This document shows, one piece after another, positions 1 to 6,538 of a DNA stretch of 21,274 nt (position 1 is its first letter; every line of letters starts with the position of its first letter). The notes under the pieces are model-generated. The model was not told the DNA's origin. It saw only the letters and a list, made by a program, of their open reading frames with translations, and made no database searches. Source of the DNA: Cloacimonetes bacterium UBA6081. GTDB lineage: Bacteria; Cloacimonadota; Cloacimonadia; Cloacimonadales; Cloacimonadaceae. Location of the stretch: contig DIXL01000111.1 of the NCBI GenBank assembly GCA_002428685.1, forward strand, positions 15,939-37,212, given 5' to 3'. The translations under genes and the position numbers were made by a program.

Positions 1-16
1 ATTATCAAGGGCTGGA

Positions 17-34
17 TTCCCGCCTCCGCGGGAA
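17..34. repeat. Short perfect hairpin repeat (TTCCCGC-CTCC-GCGGGAA)
   Basis: A 7-bp perfect stem (17-23 with 28-34) encloses a 4-nt loop. No T-run follows on either strand, so it does not look like an intrinsic terminator. Hairpins with this TTCCCGC/GCGGGAA core occur as dispersed intergenic repeats in many bacterial genomes. Only one copy is seen in this window, so repeat status is inferred from general knowledge. Confidence 0.5.
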
Positions 35-92
35 CGACATTGCTGATACGACATATGTAACTTGACATGACACTAGATTGGTGGTTAGATAT

Positions 93-195
93 AATGGACT
101 GGTTTTGGAAATGTCCAAGTGCTTGTTTGGACTGTTTTGGACTGGTTTGGACAGTTTTACTGCAAATTTGGATAGTGTTTGGACAGGCTTTGGAA
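93..195. repeat. Helically phased TTTGGA(C) word array
   Basis: The word TTTGGAC or a one-base variant starts at 93 (AATGGAC), 104 (TTTGGAA), 126, 136, 146, 167 (TTTGGAT), 178 and 189 (TTTGGAA). Steps are 10, 11, 21 or 22 bp, all multiples of about 10.5 bp. The stretch can be read as about ten degenerate 10-11 bp units. It lies just beyond the 3' end of the repressor gene and has no credible coding content. Each repeat would face the same side of the helix, which would suit cooperative protein binding or intrinsic curvature. An origin by slippage of a simple 10-11-mer is equally possible. Confidence 0.6.
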
Positions 196-224
196 AGAGC
201 AGTTGTGAAATCGGAACTTTGAAA

Positions 225-980
225 TTAGAAAAAGCGCAATTGGAGTGCGATTGTGCCGATCAGGAAAGCTCCGTAATTCCAATCTGAGTCTAAAACCAGA
301 ACCGGATAGTCTAGATTAAATGGTTGGAGGATAATCTGTTGCCTGTGGTGGTCGATCTGCACCTTCTTGATAGTGAGACCATCGTCAGTCCTTACAACTG
401 CAATTTTCTCGTCTGCATCTTCCCAACTCTGACTGCTCTTGATGACCACTATGTCCTGATGCTGGATCACAGGCTCCATGCTATTGCCATTTACTTGAAA
501 GACAGTGTATTGCTTGAGGTTACCTGGCAGGAATGAGACCGGTAATTGAATCTGCCCGACCTGACTCCACTCGTCTTTGATCTCCATCGGAGGTCCGGCA
601 GCTATCTCACCCACTATGGGGAAAGTGATAGACCGAGTGGGATCGTAGTCTTGATTGTTGATGGGATGCAGGATTGGTGAGATTATGGTGGGAATTGAGT
701 TGTCTGCATTGGTTTGGTTTGTAGGTGCCTGATTGGATTGGATGAGCTCTTGAAACTCGTCTTTGGCATACATAGAGCCGTTTCCAGTAAAGAGCCAGTG
801 GATATTGATCTGGTCTTTGGAGAGTGCTTCCAAGAACTCCGGATCGGGATATCTCTCGTTTAACTTGTAACGGGAAAGCGAGGCACGGGAGATGCCATAC
901 TTAGTGGCAAACTGGTAATCCTTGAGTCGCATGGCCTTAATCACCAAGCTAAGGCGCTGTCCGATAGTCGGTTTATTCAT
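225..980 (-). CDS. LexA/CI-type self-cleaving repressor (HTH + S24 peptidase)
   Basis: A 251-aa transcriptional repressor. Residues 1-65 form an XRE/Cro-like helix-turn-helix region (around FATKYGISRASLSRY). Residues 66-115 form a linker rich in N, Q and P. Residues 120-251 form an S24 (LexA/UmuD) peptidase domain. A128-G129 in GEIAAGPP fits the LexA-style cleavage bond, S167 in GNSMEP the nucleophile, and K205 or K206 in LTIKKV the general base. Proteins of this family cleave themselves on RecA filaments and so derepress genes after DNA damage. I chose the ATG at 980 because GGAG lies 6 nt upstream. The in-frame ATG at 992 has no visible ribosome site. The gene is divergent to the BREX operon, and inverted repeats upstream of its start suggest autoregulation. 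Control of the BREX genes themselves is only inferred. A remnant prophage or island regulator is the main alternative. Confidence 0.88.
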   Translation of the reverse strand: MNKPTIGQRLSLVIKAMRLKDYQFATKYGISRASLSRYKLNERYPDPEFLEALSKDQINIHWLFTGNGSMYAKDEFQELIQSNQAPTNQTNADNSIPTIISPILHPINNQDYDPTRSITFPIVGEIAAGPPMEIKDEWSQVGQIQLPVSFLPGNLKQYTVFQVNGNSMEPVIQHQDIVVIKSSQSWEDADEKIAVVRTDDGLTIKKVQIDHHRQQIILQPFNLDYPVLVLDSDWNYGAFLIGTIALQLRFF

Positions 981-990
981 CGTGATCTCC

Positions 991-1017
991 ATATAGTAAC
1001 TTTAGCATTGACTATAT
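991..1017. promoter_or_regulatory. Candidate operator: ATATAGT/ACTATAT inverted repeat
   Basis: ATATAGT (991-997) and ACTATAT (1011-1017) are a perfect 7-bp inverted pair with a 13-bp spacer. The site begins 10 bp upstream of the preferred start of the repressor gene (980), covering or touching its leader. A LexA/CI-type repressor would be expected to bind such a dyad and repress its own gene. The position is seen directly. The identity of the binder is inferred. Confidence 0.45.
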
Positions 1018-1085
1018 CCGCATGGCTGCAAGATTAGTTCCAGATGCCATTCTGCTGCAGAGCGGAATGGAGTCAATACTAAAGT
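999..1085. promoter_or_regulatory. 15-bp inverted repeat pair in the divergent regulatory region
   Basis: The 15-mer at 999-1013 (ACTTTAGCATTGACT) recurs in inverted orientation at 1071-1085 (AGTCAATACTAAAGT) with 14 of 15 positions matching. Each arm carries a TTGACT word that resembles a -35 box pointing inward, but no convincing -10 box lies at the right distance on either strand. Between the arms is a 9-bp stem with one G-T pair (1047-1055 with 1062-1070). The arrangement suggests two operator copies that could be bridged by a dimeric or tetrameric repressor. Confidence 0.45.
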
Positions 1086-1220
1086 GTATATTGTGACCCA
1101 TGTGGATTATAAAGTATTGCCGGATAATGCGTAAGAAAGCTGGTAAATTTGCAGAAAGGACTTCCCAAGGTTCTGCGCTTGTGGTTGTTAGCACCCTACT
1201 AATACATAAGAGAGGTGTGA
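1086..1220. other. Intergenic stretch with no clear feature
   Basis: No gene, RNA or strong promoter is apparent here. GATAAT at 1123-1128 resembles a -10 box but lacks a matching -35 element. The stretch would be the leader of the small ORF starting at 1221 if that ORF is real. Confidence 0.4.
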
Positions 1221-1373
1221 ATGACTACCAAGAAACGCATCCAATCGGAAGTGCATAAACGAGCTGGTAAGAGCAATGTCCAAGCGGGTACCCCTGTCCA
1301 AGCGGGGGTAGGCATGAGGCTTAACTCATTGATAACTATGATGAGAAGCCAAAATGTCCAAGGATCTGCCTAA
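1221..1373 (+). CDS. Doubtful 50-aa small ORF
   Basis: An ATG at 1221 follows a purine-rich site (AGAGAGG, ending 4 nt before the start) and opens a 50-residue ORF. It begins MTTKKRIQSEVHKRAGKS and contains VQAGTPVQAG, which is encoded by an 18-bp-period direct repeat. It is basic at the N terminus and matches no family I recognise. The ribosome site and start are plausible, but the low-complexity content argues for caution. It may be a small regulator, a remnant of an older gene, or noncoding. Confidence 0.25.
   Translation: MTTKKRIQSEVHKRAGKSNVQAGTPVQAGVGMRLNSLITMMRSQNVQGSA
1277..1306. repeat. Direct repeat TGTCCAAGCGGG x2
   Basis: TGTCCAAGCGGG occurs at 1277-1288 and again at 1295-1306, an 18-bp period. 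A third partial copy (TGTCCAAG) lies at 1355-1362. The GTCCAA core is the reverse complement of the TTGGAC word repeated at 126-184, so the same short word is clustered on both sides of the repressor gene. This may be coincidence or a shared protein-binding word. Confidence 0.4.
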
Positions 1374-1455
1374 GAAGGACATTGCCCAGTTATGCAGTGA
1401 GATTCTGGAGCAATTACCCGATGTTGATTTCAAGAAAAGCTTTGACATAATTTGA
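1354..1455 (+). CDS. Doubtful 33-aa small ORF
   Basis: An ATG at 1354 opens a 33-residue ORF beginning MSKDLPKKDIAQLCSEIL, in a different frame from the ORF ending at 1373 and overlapping it. The predicted peptide has an ordinary amphipathic composition, more protein-like than the 50-aa ORF, but no clear ribosome site precedes it. It could be a microprotein or the remnant of a decayed gene replaced when the BREX operon inserted. No family is recognised. Confidence 0.25.
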   Translation: MSKDLPKKDIAQLCSEILEQLPDVDFKKSFDII

Positions 1456-1483
1456 TACCATTTATTAGTGTGATTTGCAGTGT

Positions 1484-1512
1484 TTGGCATTAGCTGATGG
1501 ATTGATTATATA
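1484..1512 (+). promoter_or_regulatory. Sigma70-like promoter for the BREX operon
   Basis: TTGGCA (1484-1489) is 5/6 to the -35 consensus. It is followed by a 17-nt spacer and TATATA (1507-1512), 4/6 to the -10 consensus. Transcription would start near 1519 and give a leader of about 48 nt before the GTG at 1567. This is the best promoter-like sequence between the repressor and brxA. A second -35-like TTGACA at 1442-1447 has only a poor -10 partner (TATTAG, 15-nt spacer). Confidence 0.55.
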
Positions 1513-1566
1513 TGGACAGAAGCTATCGTCTATGCCAAGTTGGACATGCAAATAAAGGAGTTTAAT

Positions 1567-1776
1567 GTGAATGACAGATGGCTTTCCGTCGTGGAAATCA
1601 GCGAGTATTTGGGAATTACGAAGGACTCTGTGTATAAATGGGTTAAAGAAAAAGGCATGCCCGCGCATAGGCTGGGTAAGCTCTGGAAATTCAAAACAGA
1701 TGAGGTAGATATCTGGATGCGGAAAGGTGGTGCAAACGAGGTAATGAGTGATTCAAAATCAAAGCACAAATCCTGA
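1567..1776 (+). CDS. Excisionase-family small HTH DNA-binding protein
   Basis: A 69-aa protein of the MerR/excisionase HTH type. The motif SVVEISEYLGITKDSVYKWV (residues 7-26) is a helix-turn-helix, followed by a wing with RLGKLWKFKTDEVDIWM, as in excisionase-type HTH_17 domains. The GTG at 1567 is chosen because AAAGGAG (1554-1560) sits 6 nt upstream. An in-frame ATG at 1546 and TTG at 1540 lack ribosome sites. It is the first gene after the 1484 promoter and overlaps brxA by 29 bp, so it is probably co-translated with the BREX genes. Its role is inferred to be local transcription control. A recombination directionality factor is possible, but no integrase is seen in the window. Confidence 0.75.
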   Translation: MNDRWLSVVEISEYLGITKDSVYKWVKEKGMPAHRLGKLWKFKTDEVDIWMRKGGANEVMSDSKSKHKS

Positions 1777-2536
1777 GCAATTTGGGTTTCGGCTCAGTTC
1801 TGCTGGAGCTCATACATCCAGGACGATAATGCTTCCAGAATTGGCTATGTTGCTAAGTGCAGTGAGTAAACCTGAAGCCTCTTTCAAAGACTACACATCT
1901 GCAGTATTAAATGACAACTGTCTTCATAAGCGTTCTGCAAGCAACAGAGAGCGCACTCTTGATAATCTACGCATTCTTTATGGGCTCGACGACAAAATCA
2001 CTATCTTCCGTATCCTAAAAATACTCTGGATCAAAGACCCAGAATCGCTTCCACAAAATGCGTTCTTATGTGCTACTACCCGTGACCAACTACTTAGGGA
2101 GCTTACTCCCTGGGTGCTTGCCAAGCCGGAAGGAACAGTGATTGATAGAATGGAATTGGAAAGGCATATTACCAAGCATAATCCTGATAGATTTAGCCCA
2201 GTGACGCTCACTTCCACCAGTCAAAACCTCAATGCAACTTGGACCCAAGCAGGCTTTTTAACGGGTAGAAGCAAAAAAGTAAGAATAAAAGCCCAACCCA
2301 GCCCAACATCAGTTACTTATGCACTTCTACTTGGTTTCCTTTGCGGAGCACAGGGAATGAGGCTGTTTGAAAGCGAATTTGTGTCTTTTCTGGATAGCCC
2401 CAAAGAAAACCTGATTAGTATGGCAGAGATTGCATCTTGCATGGGCTTGCTCCGCTTGAAGCGCATTGGAGATGTTGTTGAGGTTGATTTTGATGCTATC
2501 CTAAAATTGGCAGTTCCGGAGAAGATCAATGTCTAA
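1748..2536 (+). CDS. brxA: BrxA, BREX protein (DUF1819-like)
   Basis: A 262-aa protein assigned as BrxA. It sits directly before brxB and brxC, where brxA lies in type 1 BREX. The N-terminal part (FRLSSAGAHTSRTIMLPELA, then a stretch with NDNCLHKRSASNRERTL near residues 55-73) fits the DUF1819 pattern, a SxGA start and a conserved region before the second helical block. It is somewhat longer than the roughly 200 aa usual for BrxA. BrxA from enteric BREX is a small helical DNA-binding protein needed for defence in some systems. The GTG at 1748 has GAGG 6 nt upstream. The gene overlaps the HTH gene by 29 bp and brxB by 8 bp, which suggests translational coupling. The match is by eye and divergent, so context carries part of the call. 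Confidence 0.72.
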   Translation: MIQNQSTNPEQFGFRLSSAGAHTSRTIMLPELAMLLSAVSKPEASFKDYTSAVLNDNCLHKRSASNRERTLDNLRILYGLDDKITIFRILKILWIKDPESLPQNAFLCATTRDQLLRELTPWVLAKPEGTVIDRMELERHITKHNPDRFSPVTLTSTSQNLNATWTQAGFLTGRSKKVRIKAQPSPTSVTYALLLGFLCGAQGMRLFESEFVSFLDSPKENLISMAEIASCMGLLRLKRIGDVVEVDFDAILKLAVPEKINV

Positions 2537-3080
2537 AATCGATTCATTACTCCAAAACTATCATAAGCATCTGAGGATACCCTGGCGATCTGATGCAGCA
2601 CCGATGCAAAGGGTTTGGTTTTGTGTATATGACCCAAAGGACGATAAAAACCTCAGAGCCAAACTGGAAGAATTTGAGCTGGCAACAATCCAAAGCTCCA
2701 AGAAATGGCTGCAATATGATCTTTCCGACAGCTTTGCCCAGTGGCTTTCTGCTCATCCTTATGCCGAACAATACTTTAAGAATCCCAGATTGCTTAAGAC
2801 CATTATTCCAAACTATAAAGCATATCTAATTTGCCAGATCGAAGCTATTATTAGCAGCAAGGGTGCCGATGGCGACACTGCTTTTGCCATCTGTGGCGTA
2901 GGTTCACTGTTTGGTTTCTTGAAGGTGAAAGAGCTTATAGAAAGCATCGCTCCTCTGGTAAGGGGACGTTTGGTAGTATTCTTCCCCGGAACTTACGAAA
3001 ATAATAATTACCGTCTTCTGGACGGATATGACGGCTGGAGCTATCTGGCCATTCCAATAACTTCGGATAACGAATCTTAG
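2529..3080 (+). CDS. brxB: BrxB, BREX protein (DUF1788)
   Basis: A 183-aa protein of the DUF1788 family. The pattern VWFCVYDPKDDKNLRAKLEE near residues 30-50, then WLQYDLSDSFAQWL and a late RLVVFFPGTYENNNYRLLDG, is typical of BrxB. It is soluble, with no membrane segment or signal peptide seen. BrxB is an essential part of type 1 BREX, and its biochemical role remains unclear. The ATG at 2529 has GGAG 7 nt upstream and overlaps the end of brxA by 8 bp. Its TAG stop is fused to the AGGGGG ribosome site of brxC. Confidence 0.88.
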   Translation: MSKIDSLLQNYHKHLRIPWRSDAAPMQRVWFCVYDPKDDKNLRAKLEEFELATIQSSKKWLQYDLSDSFAQWLSAHPYAEQYFKNPRLLKTIIPNYKAYLICQIEAIISSKGADGDTAFAICGVGSLFGFLKVKELIESIAPLVRGRLVVFFPGTYENNNYRLLDGYDGWSYLAIPITSDNES

Positions 3081-3092
3081 GGGGCAACAAAG

Positions 3093-6000
3093 ATGCTGAA
3101 TAGAGACATCTACTTAAAAGACCCAACTTCAGTCAAGTTAGTCAACGAAGGCGTGGCAAACGTCAATGATGAAAGAACAGACCAAGCCCTGGAGGTACTC
3201 CGCTACGAACTGGAGACTTTTGTCTGTGATGGGCAATATGAAAAGGGTTTGAACCATATCCTGGAAACCTATCTGAAAAACATCAATCAAGCCCAGCAAC
3301 CATCTGTGTGGATCAGTGGTTTCTATGGCTCAGGAAAATCTCACCTGGCTAAGATGCTCCGCGCGCTCTGGTTGGATACGGTTTTCCCCGATGGAGCAAC
3401 TGCCAGGGGCATCGCAAACTTGCCCCAAAGCACCAGAGACCTCTTAAAAGAGCTAAGTATCCAGGCAAAGCGTCATGGCGGTTTACATGCAGCGTCCGGA
3501 ACTCTTGGCTCCGGTAGCAGCAATGTACGGCTGGCACTACTGGGCGTTGTATTCAAGTCCCTGGGCTTACCTGAGCAGTACCCAAAAGCCAAGTTTGTAA
3601 TGTGGTTAAAACAAGAGCACATTTTCGAGCAAACCAGGGATTATGTTGTTTCCACGGGTGCAGACTGGGATTTTGAGCTGGATAACTTCTATATCGCCGA
3701 ATGCTTACACAATGCTTTGATGAAGGTGAAACCCAATGTCTTCCTTTCTCATGAAGTATGCATGGATACTCTGCTCAATCTATATCCCAGCACTAACGAC
3801 ATCTCAATAGATGAAATGCTCAAAGCCTTGCGAAGTGCCTTGTCGACGGACGGCAAAATCCCTCTCACAGCTATCATCCTGGATGAAATGCAGCAATACA
3901 TCGGTGACAGCAGCGAGCGTTCGCTGGATGTCCAAGAGACTATCGAAGCCTGCACAAAGAACATCGGAGGGAAGCTGATCACTGTTGCCACGGGACAAAC
4001 AGCCATTTCCGGAACGGCAAATCTAAAGAAACTGGAGGGACGGTTTACCATCCCTATCCAACTTTCGGATAATGATGTGGATACTGTGATCCGCAAGGTA
4101 TTTCTGGCCAAGAGTCCTGCTGCCTTGCCAGCCTTGGACGATGTGTACAGATCCAATATCGGAGAGCTATCACGCCATTTGAGCGAAACCGCTGTAGCAC
4201 ATAAAAAAGAAGACGATTTGTTCTTTACCCAAGATTATCCGATCTTGCCGGTGAGGCGCAGATTTTGGGAAGAAGCTCTTAGAGTATTGGACATGACCGG
4301 CACAGACAGCCAACTCCGCAACCAGCTAAGCACCATCCACAAAGCCATCAAAACAAATGTGGACATGCCCGTAGGCAATGTAATACCCGCTGATTACTTA
4401 TATTTCGATTCGGCCATAAAGCTCCTGCAGGCACGCCTCCTGCCAAGCAAAGTGTATGATCAAACCATGCTCTGGATTGAAAGCAGCAATGAGGATCAGC
4501 GGCTGCTTGCCAAGGCCTGTGGTTTGATATTCCTGATCAATAAAATCAATGCACACAACCCTGATCTTGGCATCCGAGCCGTAACTACCACGCTGGCAGA
4601 CCTGATGCTGGAAGATATCACCACCGATAGCAGTGTTTTGCGCGGCAAACTGCCCAAACTAATGGATACCTGCCCCTTGCTGATGAAAGTCAAAGACGAA
4701 TACCGCATTCAGACCGAGGAAAGCGTCGCCTGGGATGGCGAGTTTCAAACCCAGAAGTTAGCTCTATCCAGTTCATCGCAATTGATTGATTCAGAACGGG
4801 AAGAGCGGATTAAGCAGCACTATGCTTCCGCAACCAAGGGTTTAAGCGTTTTGCAGGGAAAATCAAAAGTACCCCGCGAAGCCTTGCTTAGTCATGCGGG
4901 CAGCAGTCCTGTAGATCATAAAGAAAAGCTCTTCATCTGGCTCAGAAATGGCTGGAGTGTAGAGGAAAACTCTGCCAGAGTGGATGCGAAACAACTGGGT
5001 AATGACTCTCCCCTAATTACAGTTTATCTGCCCAAAAAGAACTCCGATGCCATCCGAGCAAGCCTGATCGAACTGAAAGCCGCAGAGAACACTTTGCGGG
5101 TAAAGGGTAACCCCAATACACCCGAGGGTATTGAAGCGCGTTCAGCCATAGAAACTATCAAAAGCACAGCAGAGCTAAAGCTCAATGAGCTCTTCCAGGA
5201 GCTTTTCTCGGAGGCGAAAGTGATCCAAGCCGGAGGCAGCGAGATCTGCGAGGCAAATTTGAAAGCAAGCCTGGAAAACGCCCTTAGTAGCTCTCTATTG
5301 CGGCTGTATCCAAAATTCAGCGAAGCCGACGATAGCAGATGGAGCAAGGTTTATGAAAAAGCCATGCATGGAGCACCGGATGCGCTATCGGCCATAGATT
5401 ACGGCGGTGAGGCAGTGAACAACCCTATCTGCAAAGCGATCCTGAGTTACATTGGGAATGGCAAAAAGGGCGACGATATCCGCAAGTATTTTGACAAATC
5501 TCCCTATGGCTGGCCCAGAGATGCCATTGATGGTGCAATAGCAGTGCTGATCGTGGCAGGCATCATCAAAGCCCTGGATGAGCGGAATCAGAGCATCGAA
5601 ATTGCCAAATTGGAACGTAGGGCTATTGGCAGGGTTACCTTTAAAAGTGAAACCGTGGTAATCAGCAATGCCCAACGCATCAGCATCCGCAGATTGTATC
5701 AAATGCTTGGCATAACCTGCCCATCAGGAGATGAATATAACTCTTCCGGTGACTTTATCGTTAAACTTAGTTCCATAATAGACCAAGCTGGGGGTGATGC
5801 TCCGCTCCCAAACAGACCAAGCACAGATAAAATTGATGAGATCAGGCTCTGCAGCGGTAACGAGAGATTGATGGCAATCTACAATGCCTACGATGAGCTA
5901 TCCGGTTTGATAGATACCGCCAAGCTACTTGCAGACCATATTTCCAAGTGCCTTCCTAACTATAGATTATTGGAGCAGCTGTTAGCACTATCCGGTGGCT

Positions 6001-6530
6001 TGCCCGATATTGATATTATCCAAAGCCAGATAAATCACATAAAAGACCAGAGACTGCTACTCGCAGACCCCGACCCGGTGGTACCCATCTTATCTGCGCT
6101 TGGCCAAAACTTCCGGGAAGAGTTAAACCGTTTGAAGCAAGAATACGATTTTGCTTTTAAACAAGGGAAAGCCAGCCTTGTAGCAAATGGCAATTGGCAA
6201 ACCTTGGAACCGGAACAGCAGGAAGCTATCCTCAAAGCAAATCAGCTTGATGATAGTTCAAAGCTTACCTTTGATCTATCCGACACAAACGCTATCCTTA
6301 AAACTCTATCGAAAAACTCTCTTAGCTCTATAAAAGATAGGATCGCGGCAATGCCCGGAAGGTTTAACAAAGCTCTGGAAGAGGCTGCAATACTCTTGGA
6401 ACCTACATCACATACAATCATGTTACCAAAACATACGCTTAGAAGCTATGACGACATTGACAAATATGTGTTGGAGATAAAATCAATTTTAATAAAAGCA
6501 CTATCCGATGGACCTATAGTCATCAGTTAG
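3093..6530 (+). CDS. brxC: BrxC, BREX P-loop ATPase
   Basis: A 1145-aa BREX P-loop protein, close to the usual length of about 1200 aa. The N terminus (RDIYLKDPTSVKLVNEGVAN) is characteristic of BrxC. The Walker A motif is GFYGSGKSH at residues 76-84 (K82). The Walker B motif is TAIILDEMQQYIG with D264-E265. A probable sensor or arginine region follows (KLITVATGQTA). The remaining 800 residues are helical with no nuclease motif seen. BrxC is an AAA-type ATPase essential to BREX defence and is thought to act with PglZ and PglX in a complex. The ATG at 3093 has AGGGGG 8 nt upstream. In canonical type 1 operons brxC is followed by pglX. Here the ATPase/HNH pair is placed between them. Confidence 0.95.
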   Translation: MLNRDIYLKDPTSVKLVNEGVANVNDERTDQALEVLRYELETFVCDGQYEKGLNHILETYLKNINQAQQPSVWISGFYGSGKSHLAKMLRALWLDTVFPDGATARGIANLPQSTRDLLKELSIQAKRHGGLHAASGTLGSGSSNVRLALLGVVFKSLGLPEQYPKAKFVMWLKQEHIFEQTRDYVVSTGADWDFELDNFYIAECLHNALMKVKPNVFLSHEVCMDTLLNLYPSTNDISIDEMLKALRSALSTDGKIPLTAIILDEMQQYIGDSSERSLDVQETIEACTKNIGGKLITVATGQTAISGTANLKKLEGRFTIPIQLSDNDVDTVIRKVFLAKSPAALPALDDVYRSNIGELSRHLSETAVAHKKEDDLFFTQDYPILPVRRRFWEEALRVLDMTGTDSQLRNQLSTIHKAIKTNVDMPVGNVIPADYLYFDSAIKLLQARLLPSKVYDQTMLWIESSNEDQRLLAKACGLIFLINKINAHNPDLGIRAVTTTLADLMLEDITTDSSVLRGKLPKLMDTCPLLMKVKDEYRIQTEESVAWDGEFQTQKLALSSSSQLIDSEREERIKQHYASATKGLSVLQGKSKVPREALLSHAGSSPVDHKEKLFIWLRNGWSVEENSARVDAKQLGNDSPLITVYLPKKNSDAIRASLIELKAAENTLRVKGNPNTPEGIEARSAIETIKSTAELKLNELFQELFSEAKVIQAGGSEICEANLKASLENALSSSLLRLYPKFSEADDSRWSKVYEKAMHGAPDALSAIDYGGEAVNNPICKAILSYIGNGKKGDDIRKYFDKSPYGWPRDAIDGAIAVLIVAGIIKALDERNQSIEIAKLERRAIGRVTFKSETVVISNAQRISIRRLYQMLGITCPSGDEYNSSGDFIVKLSSIIDQAGGDAPLPNRPSTDKIDEIRLCSGNERLMAIYNAYDELSGLIDTAKLLADHISKCLPNYRLLEQLLALSGGLPDIDIIQSQINHIKDQRLLLADPDPVVPILSALGQNFREELNRLKQEYDFAFKQGKASLVANGNWQTLEPEQQEAILKANQLDDSSKLTFDLSDTNAILKTLSKNSLSSIKDRIAAMPGRFNKALEEAAILLEPTSHTIMLPKHTLRSYDDIDKYVLEIKSILIKALSDGPIVIS

Positions 6531-6538
6531 GGGGAATA

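Noticed and set aside
17..34. Intrinsic terminator for the minus-strand repressor
   Set aside because: The hairpin is about 190 bp past the stop codon and no T-run follows on the minus strand.
93..195. CRISPR array
   Set aside because: The repeats are only 7 bp with 3-15 bp gaps, far too short for CRISPR repeats and spacers, and no cas gene is present.
78..287. 69-aa plus-strand ORF over the TTTGGAC array
   Set aside because: It starts on TTG with no ribosome site, its sequence is dictated by the repeat (FGLFWTGLDSF), and it runs into the 3' end of the repressor gene on the other strand.
1008..1036. Plus-strand promoter TTGACT-17-AGATTA
   Set aside because: The -35 word is good, but AGATTA does not match a -10 box. 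The word is better explained as part of the inverted repeat.
1012..1194. 60-aa minus-strand ORF in the regulatory gap
   Set aside because: It overlaps the inverted repeats, lacks a ribosome site and shows no recognisable protein pattern.
1530..1769. 79-aa minus-strand ORF opposite the HTH gene
   Set aside because: The plus-strand frame has a clear HTH motif and ribosome site, so this is an antisense shadow.
1567..1776. Integrase-linked excisionase marking an active mobile element
   Set aside because: No integrase, attachment site duplication or transposase is visible in the window, so the HTH gene is treated as a regulator.
3749..4156. 135-aa antisense ORF in brxC
   Set aside because: It lies wholly inside the brxC reading frame and shows only low-complexity serine-rich sequence.
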